Assembly (NCBI GenBank): GCA_021796385.1
Contig: JAJYXQ010000065.1
Location: 1 to 44,976, forward strand
DNA length: 44,976 nt
Source: Thermoplasmata archaeon
Lineage (GTDB): Archaea > Thermoplasmatota > Thermoplasmata > Lutacidiplasmatales > UBA184
Reading direction: 5' to 3'
Under the pieces are notes generated by a model. It ran no database searches. It worked only from the letters and a program-made list of their open reading frames with translations, and was not told where the DNA came from. A program made the position numbers and the translations under genes. This document shows positions 41,930 to 44,976 of the stretch, piece by piece (position 1 is the first letter of the stretch; each line of letters begins with the position of its first letter).

Positions 41930-42130
41930 TCGTCGGTATTGTTATTTAAATACTCGTAATATAGTTAATACTACTTGAACTCGGTTTGATAATGAATAAT
42001 GATATATAAAGATTTGTAAGTTGCTTAAGAAATGCTTTTGACATATTTCAAAGAAATATACAATACATCAAAGTCACATTTTACCACTGTGTTTTTGTAA
42101 AATTGCCAAATTTTGTGTAAGTGGTAGTTT
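41930..42130. other. AT-rich island of about 200 bp with several hairpins, no gene
   Basis: In a window of roughly 65 percent GC this stretch drops to mostly A and T over 200 bp. It contains ATATTTC-AAA-GAAATAT (42043-42059), the nested repeat at 42082-42126, and several TATA-like and ATAAT-like boxes. No coding frame and no Cdc6 gene lie in it. It could be an opening region, a chromatin protein site or foreign DNA. Confidence 0.6.
42082..42126. repeat. Nested inverted repeat in the AT-rich island
   Basis: Outer arms TACCACT (42082-42088) and AGTGGTA (42120-42126) flank an inner hairpin AAAATT-GCCA-AATTTT (42099-42114). Both arms are perfect. It lies at the edge of the AT-rich stretch, about 85 bp beyond the stop of the SelB-like gene. 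Confidence 0.55.
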
Positions 42131-42211
42131 GAATCGTGACCGGGACCTGGGTCGTGTTCCACTCGAAACGGGGGGGTGGGGGGCTCTGGAGACCCGTACG
42201 GCCGGCAGAGT

Positions 42212-43159
42212 TCAATCCACGCTGCCGTATCCCGCGACCCGGGGTCGGAATCCTGAACCGGAGAGGTCGACGATGAGGGCCCGGTCCCCGGGGGACCAGG
42301 CCATGGGACGGGTCAGGTTGAGGGTGAGATGGCTCCCGTCAACCGTCGCGATCTTGGCGGGGGCGTCATCGAGCCCGAGCGAAACGTGCACCTTGTCCCC
42401 CTCCCCGGCCTTTCCCTTGAAGAACTTGCATGGGGTGTACCCCCGGAGCTGCAGCAGGTCGCCCGTCTTGAGCCCGTCGGGTGGGGCGAGCACCTGACCT
42501 CGTTTCACCTCGTGGGCCTCCACTCCCTTGAGAGCCAGTCCCACGCGCTGCCCCACCCCGGCCTCCACGACATCGGCATCGTGGACCTGCAAGGATCGGA
42601 CCTCCACCATGGTCTCCTCCGGGAACAGCCGGAGCTTGTCGTGGGCCCGCACCTTGCCCCTCTCGACCAATCCGAGGGCCACGGTGCCCACCCCGCGCAC
42701 CGGGAACGCATGGTCGATCGGCAGGCGCAGGCTTCCCTCCTCCGCGGTGCGCTCCGGCCAAGCCTCGACCTTCTGGCGCAAGGTCTTGGCGTCCAGCGGG
42801 ACAAAGTCGTACCGTTCCAGCACCGTTCCCTTGAAGGTGTGCAAGAGCTCCTCCCGGCCGACCCCGGGGGCGAGGGCCACGATCCCCTCGCGGGCATCCA
42901 TCATGTCCAGAGTCACGACGGTCTCCGCAAGATCCTTGTTCAGGGATTCGACCACAAGGATGGAACGGCCGCCCGCCATGTGGATCGCATTCAGGAGGGG
43001 AGGGAACTTCTCGGGGAACTGGGTGGGCTCGACATAGGAGATGTTTAGCCCCTCGCTCGACTGGTTGTAGAGGGTGATGTCCGATGCCGTTCCCTTCTTG
43101 CCGAGCTCTCCTCCGAGCGTTTTCGAACCCAATAGGGCACATACGAGCGATCGGGCCAT
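42212..43159 (-). CDS. Archaeal SelB-like protein (degenerate translation-factor G domain)
   Basis: The 315-residue product follows the fold of the EF-Tu/SelB translation factors: an N-terminal G-like domain, then the domain-2 beta barrel (FPVRGVGTVALGLVERGKVRAHDKL, LQVHDADVVEAGVGQRVGLALKG) and a second barrel part. But the P-loop GHVDHGKT is missing; the equivalent reads LLGSKTLGGELGKKGT, and NKxD is absent too, so it probably does not bind GTP normally. This is the pattern of the archaeal SelB-like family that lacks a working GTPase site. The start at 43159 has a TATA box 26 bp upstream. The exact role is unknown; translation-related function is inferred. Confidence 0.72.
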   Translation of the reverse strand: MARSLVCALLGSKTLGGELGKKGTASDITLYNQSSEGLNISYVEPTQFPEKFPPLLNAIHMAGGRSILVVESLNKDLAETVVTLDMMDAREGIVALAPGVGREELLHTFKGTVLERYDFVPLDAKTLRQKVEAWPERTAEEGSLRLPIDHAFPVRGVGTVALGLVERGKVRAHDKLRLFPEETMVEVRSLQVHDADVVEAGVGQRVGLALKGVEAHEVKRGQVLAPPDGLKTGDLLQLRGYTPCKFFKGKAGEGDKVHVSLGLDDAPAKIATVDGSHLTLNLTRPMAWSPGDRALIVDLSGSGFRPRVAGYGSVD

Positions 43160-43180
43160 GCCGGCATCGAACAGCGAAGA

Positions 43181-43190
43181 TTTAATTAAT
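43181..43190. promoter_or_regulatory. Shared palindromic TATA box (SelB-like gene and tRNA-Asp)
   Basis: TTAATTAA (43182-43189) is its own reverse complement. It lies 26 bp upstream of the SelB-like ATG on the minus strand and about 27 bp upstream of a start point 6 bp before the tRNA on the plus strand, so one box could serve both transcripts. Confidence 0.5.
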
Positions 43191-43218
43191 TCTGCGTAGC
43201 CTCCTCCCGCAGCCAAGT

Positions 43219-43325
43219 GCCCCGATAGTCTAGTGGTCTAGGATCACGGTCTGTCGAGCCGTGGGCTCGGGTTCAAACGCCAGGAGGGAGACCCCCTCCT
43301 CCGGCTGGAAATCCCGATCGGGGCG
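43219..43325 (+). tRNA. tRNA-Asp (anticodon GTC) with an intron in the T loop
   Basis: The acceptor stem GCCCCGA (43219-43225) pairs perfectly with TCGGGGC (43318-43324), and the next base is the discriminator G typical of Asp. D arm GTCT/GGAT, anticodon stem ACGGT/GCCGT and loop CTGTCGA give anticodon GTC. The T-stem TCGGG pairs with CCCGA, but the T loop is split: TTCAAA (43272-43277) is separated from its last base T43312 by 34 extra bases. No CCA is encoded. Removal of the insert restores TTCAAAT, a normal 7-nt T loop. Confidence 0.88.
43278..43311 (+). other. 34-nt bulge-helix-bulge intron in tRNA-Asp, between positions 59 and 60
   Basis: A complete splicing motif can be drawn. Outer helix: T stem. 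3' bulge AAT (43310-43312), 5' bulge AAC (43276-43278), separated by the 4-bp helix TTCA (43272-43275) with TGGA (43306-43309, one G-U). Inner helix GCC/GGC, then AGGAGGG/CCCTCCT with a 5-nt loop. Cutting each bulge between bases 2 and 3 removes 43278-43311 exactly. Confidence 0.78.
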
Positions 43326-43347
43326 CTGGCTCATCCGCGCCCGCAAC

Positions 43348-43355
43348 ATAATATA
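43348..43355 (+). promoter_or_regulatory. TATA box of mscL
   Basis: ATAATATA, centred about 29 bp upstream of the mscL ATG and directly behind the tRNA gene, giving mscL its own leaderless transcript. Confidence 0.55.
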
Positions 43356-43380
43356 CGCCCCGTTTTTGCACCGCCCCATC

Positions 43381-43830
43381 ATGCCGAAGGCGCTCGACGA
43401 TTTCAAGGCCTTTATCCTGAAGGGGGACGTGGTGAGCATGGCCGTCGGCATCGTCATCGGCCTCGCCTTTCAAGCGGTGGTCACGGCCCTCGTGGCCGAT
43501 CTCATCACTCCGCTCATCGGAGTGGCGGGCCACTTCGACTTCAGCTCCTGGACCTTCACCCTCCACGGGAGCACGTTCCTGCAGGGTGCCTTCCTCAACG
43601 CCGTCATCTCGTTCCTGCTCATCTCGCTGGTGGTATTCTTCGTCGTGGTCCGTCCGTACGAGGAACTGAAGAAGCGGACCACGAAGGCGGCGCCTCCCCC
43701 GGAGGTCACGACGCGGGATTGCCCCTACTGCTTCACCTCGATATCGAACAAGGCGTCCCGGTGCCCGAACTGCACCTCGGAAGTCACACCCACCGCCCCC
43801 GGGTTCGCCGGCTCCAAACCCTCCAATTAG
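43381..43830 (+). CDS. mscL: Large-conductance mechanosensitive channel MscL with C-terminal zinc ribbon
   Basis: The 149-residue protein starts with the MscL pattern (ALDDFKAFILKGDVVSMAVG, IVIGLAFQAVV), has a second helix AVISFLLISLVVFFVVVRPYEELKK, and ends with a zinc ribbon CPYC-CPNC (residues about 116-132) in place of the usual C-terminal helix. It opens under membrane tension to save the cell from osmotic lysis. The ATG at 43381 follows a TATA box (43348-43355) by 29 bp; the frame extends upstream through the tRNA, which cannot be coding. A T5 run at 43362-43366 may end the tRNA transcript. Confidence 0.88.
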   Translation: MPKALDDFKAFILKGDVVSMAVGIVIGLAFQAVVTALVADLITPLIGVAGHFDFSSWTFTLHGSTFLQGAFLNAVISFLLISLVVFFVVVRPYEELKKRTTKAAPPPEVTTRDCPYCFTSISNKASRCPNCTSEVTPTAPGFAGSKPSN

Positions 43831-43841
43831 GCGAGTTCCGT

Positions 43842-44756
43842 TCAGTACTGCCCGGCCAGGTTCGATAGGAGCCGGAGGGCCACGTGCTCATCTTCGGCGT
43901 AGCTCACATGACCTGGGTCGTAGACATCTAGGAAGGGCATGTGGAGGTCCGGGAAGTAGTACAGATGGTCATAGCCGAGCGCCGTATCGGAGAGCACGGA
44001 GACCAGCCCGTCGTTCGGGGCGTGGAAGATGGCCCATCCCCACGCCGGGTCGGCTTCCCCCGCATAGACGAGCCACTCGGCCCGGGGGTAGGTGAGCTTG
44101 GCGAGCGGGAAGTTGTACTTGAGTGCGGTGAGGAAGGCGGAGCCAGAGATCATCTCGGAAGCTTGGTAGCCGCTCAGGCTGACGTAGGCCCGGAGCTGGG
44201 CCACGGGTGCCCCTCCGAGCGGAGAGCCAATGAAGACCACGTTCTGAACGGTCATCGACGGGAGGCGGTCGTGCTCGAGCATGTAGAGTGCGACCAGCCC
44301 CCCCATGCTGTGCCCGACGAGGTCGAGGGTGATCGCCTGGGACCCGAAGACGCTCCGCAGACCCTTCGCCACTTCGTTTGCGACGGCTTCGATCGGGGTG
44401 TTCGTCGTCCCGAAGAAGCTGTGGTCAGCATAGAAGGTCCCTGTGCTGAGCGAGAGGGTGAAGGTGCCATAATAGGAAACGACCCCGACGTGGTAGCCTG
44501 CGTCCACGAGCTGCTGGTAGATGTCGACCCCGTAGAACCAGAACGCGACCGGGTCGACCTGGGGATCGAAGCCGTGGATGAGGATGACCCACGGGGTCGT
44601 TCCCGTCGCCGGGATAGGGAGCGGGACCGGTGGAGCTACGGGAGGGGAGACCGCCCCGCCACCAGGGACGCCCGGCATCCGCGCGGAGGCGGTGCCCACC
44701 GTGGCCATGACCACGACGAGCGCAAGAACGACCTGAAATATCGAGCCCCGCATCAC
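43842..44756 (-). CDS. Secreted alpha/beta hydrolase, lipase-like
   Basis: The 304-residue product has a signal peptide (IFQVVLALVVVMATVGTASA) and Pro-rich linker, then an alpha/beta-hydrolase fold: oxyanion strand WVILIHGFDP (about 56-65), nucleophile elbow LVGHSMGG with S150, an aspartate at about 249 (HAPNDGLVSVL) and a histidine near 283 (DPGHVSYAEDEH). These fit an esterase or lipase acting outside the cell, similar to bacterial lipases that act on lipids or esters. Start is GTG 44756 or ATG 44753; a TATA box (44778-44785, minus strand) precedes both by 25-29 bp. It converges on mscL. Confidence 0.82.
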   Translation of the reverse strand: MMRGSIFQVVLALVVVMATVGTASARMPGVPGGGAVSPPVAPPVPLPIPATGTTPWVILIHGFDPQVDPVAFWFYGVDIYQQLVDAGYHVGVVSYYGTFTLSLSTGTFYADHSFFGTTNTPIEAVANEVAKGLRSVFGSQAITLDLVGHSMGGLVALYMLEHDRLPSMTVQNVVFIGSPLGGAPVAQLRAYVSLSGYQASEMISGSAFLTALKYNFPLAKLTYPRAEWLVYAGEADPAWGWAIFHAPNDGLVSVLSDTALGYDHLYYFPDLHMPFLDVYDPGHVSYAEDEHVALRLLSNLAGQY

Positions 44757-44821
44757 AACGGACGGAGTCGCTCAGGGTATTTTAACGTAGGTGCCCGACC
44801 CAGGCGGCACCGGCTAATGGT

Positions 44822-44976
44822 TCAGGAGCTTGCGTCGCGATCCTCGCCCTGGAGGATCTTGTGCTCGATCGTGGCGAGGAGTTCCGAGAGGGAGGAGATG
44901 GATACACCGAGCATGAACGCCATGTCCTTCAGCCGTATCTGCCGGGGCAGGTCCCAATAGCCCGAAGCCCGGGCGA
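44822..44976 (-). CDS. C-terminal end of a bat-type HTH regulator (runs off the right edge)
   Basis: The minus-strand frame from 44976 to the TGA at 44822 gives SGYWDLPRQIRLKDMAFMLG, then VSISSLSELLATIEHKILQG and a short tail. This is the HTH_10 (bacterio-opsin activator, bat-type) DNA-binding domain, where GYxxxPRxIxLxxLA precedes LGVSxSxxSExLRxxE. Only the last 50 residues are within the window, so sensor domains cannot be seen. It is an archaeal transcription regulator type. Confidence 0.8.
   Translation of the reverse strand, partial: ARASGYWDLPRQIRLKDMAFMLGVSISSLSELLATIEHKILQGEDRDASS

Noticed and set aside
41930-42130. AT-rich island as a proven replication origin
   Set aside because: No Cdc6/Orc1 gene and no recognisable origin-recognition boxes in the window; kept only as an open possibility.
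43261-43380. Upstream extension of MscL into the tRNA
   Set aside because: It would use part of tRNA-Asp as coding sequence; a TATA box and the family start support 43381.

Overview
The window is GC-rich archaeal DNA that most resembles an uncultivated member of the Thermoplasmatota. The grounds are: many TATA boxes lying about 25-30 bp in front of start codons (leaderless transcription); archaeal families such as XPB with Bax1, a SelB-like factor, a bat-type HTH regulator and a MthK-like channel; a tRNA with a bulge-helix-bulge intron; and giant surface proteins built from 80-residue ESGLPxGTxWSV repeats of the kind common in Thermoplasmata. The lineage assignment is inferred from gene content only.

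Left part (1-6.7 kb): a broken-off secreted protein, an IS1634-like transposase, a Rad3/DinG-type iron-sulphur helicase with an extra zinc finger, and, tail to tail with it, a clear homologue of the methyl-directed restriction enzyme DpnI. Decayed transposase and FtsZ-like fragments lie around them, so this is an accessory, frequently rearranged stretch. Next (6.7-17.6 kb) comes a minus-strand block: a STAND ATPase regulator, a secreted GH25 lysozyme with bacterial-type repeats, a large surface propeller/PKD protein whose start overlaps the lysozyme stop, and a polytopic membrane protein. Two tandem 11-bp repeats sit just upstream of the lysozyme TATA box.

Middle (17.7-33.1 kb): small membrane protein, LysO-type exporter, zinc/coiled-coil protein, potassium channel with RCK domain, RecQ helicase coupled to an alpha/alpha-toroid protein, TMEM175-like channel, dihydroorotase, DnaQ-like nuclease, a 1317-residue repeat-rich surface protein, a winged-helix regulator and an SRPBCC protein.

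Right part (33.3-45 kb): a tightly coupled plus-strand operon makes UDP-xylose from glucose 1-phosphate (GalU, UDP-glucuronate decarboxylase, UDP-glucose dehydrogenase) and runs straight into the repair pair XPB-Bax1 and a second sugar nucleotidyltransferase. After it come serine hydroxymethyltransferase, a small unknown protein, a roughly 200-bp AT-rich island with hairpins, a SelB-like protein, a tRNA-Asp whose T loop is split by a 34-nt intron, MscL with a zinc ribbon, a secreted lipase-like hydrolase and the end of a bat-type HTH regulator.

The strongest leads are the T-loop tRNA intron, the DpnI homologue (with Q in place of the catalytic E) beside an unusual helicase, the archaeal lysozyme locus with its candidate operator, and the fusion of UDP-sugar and DNA-repair genes into one overlapping operon.
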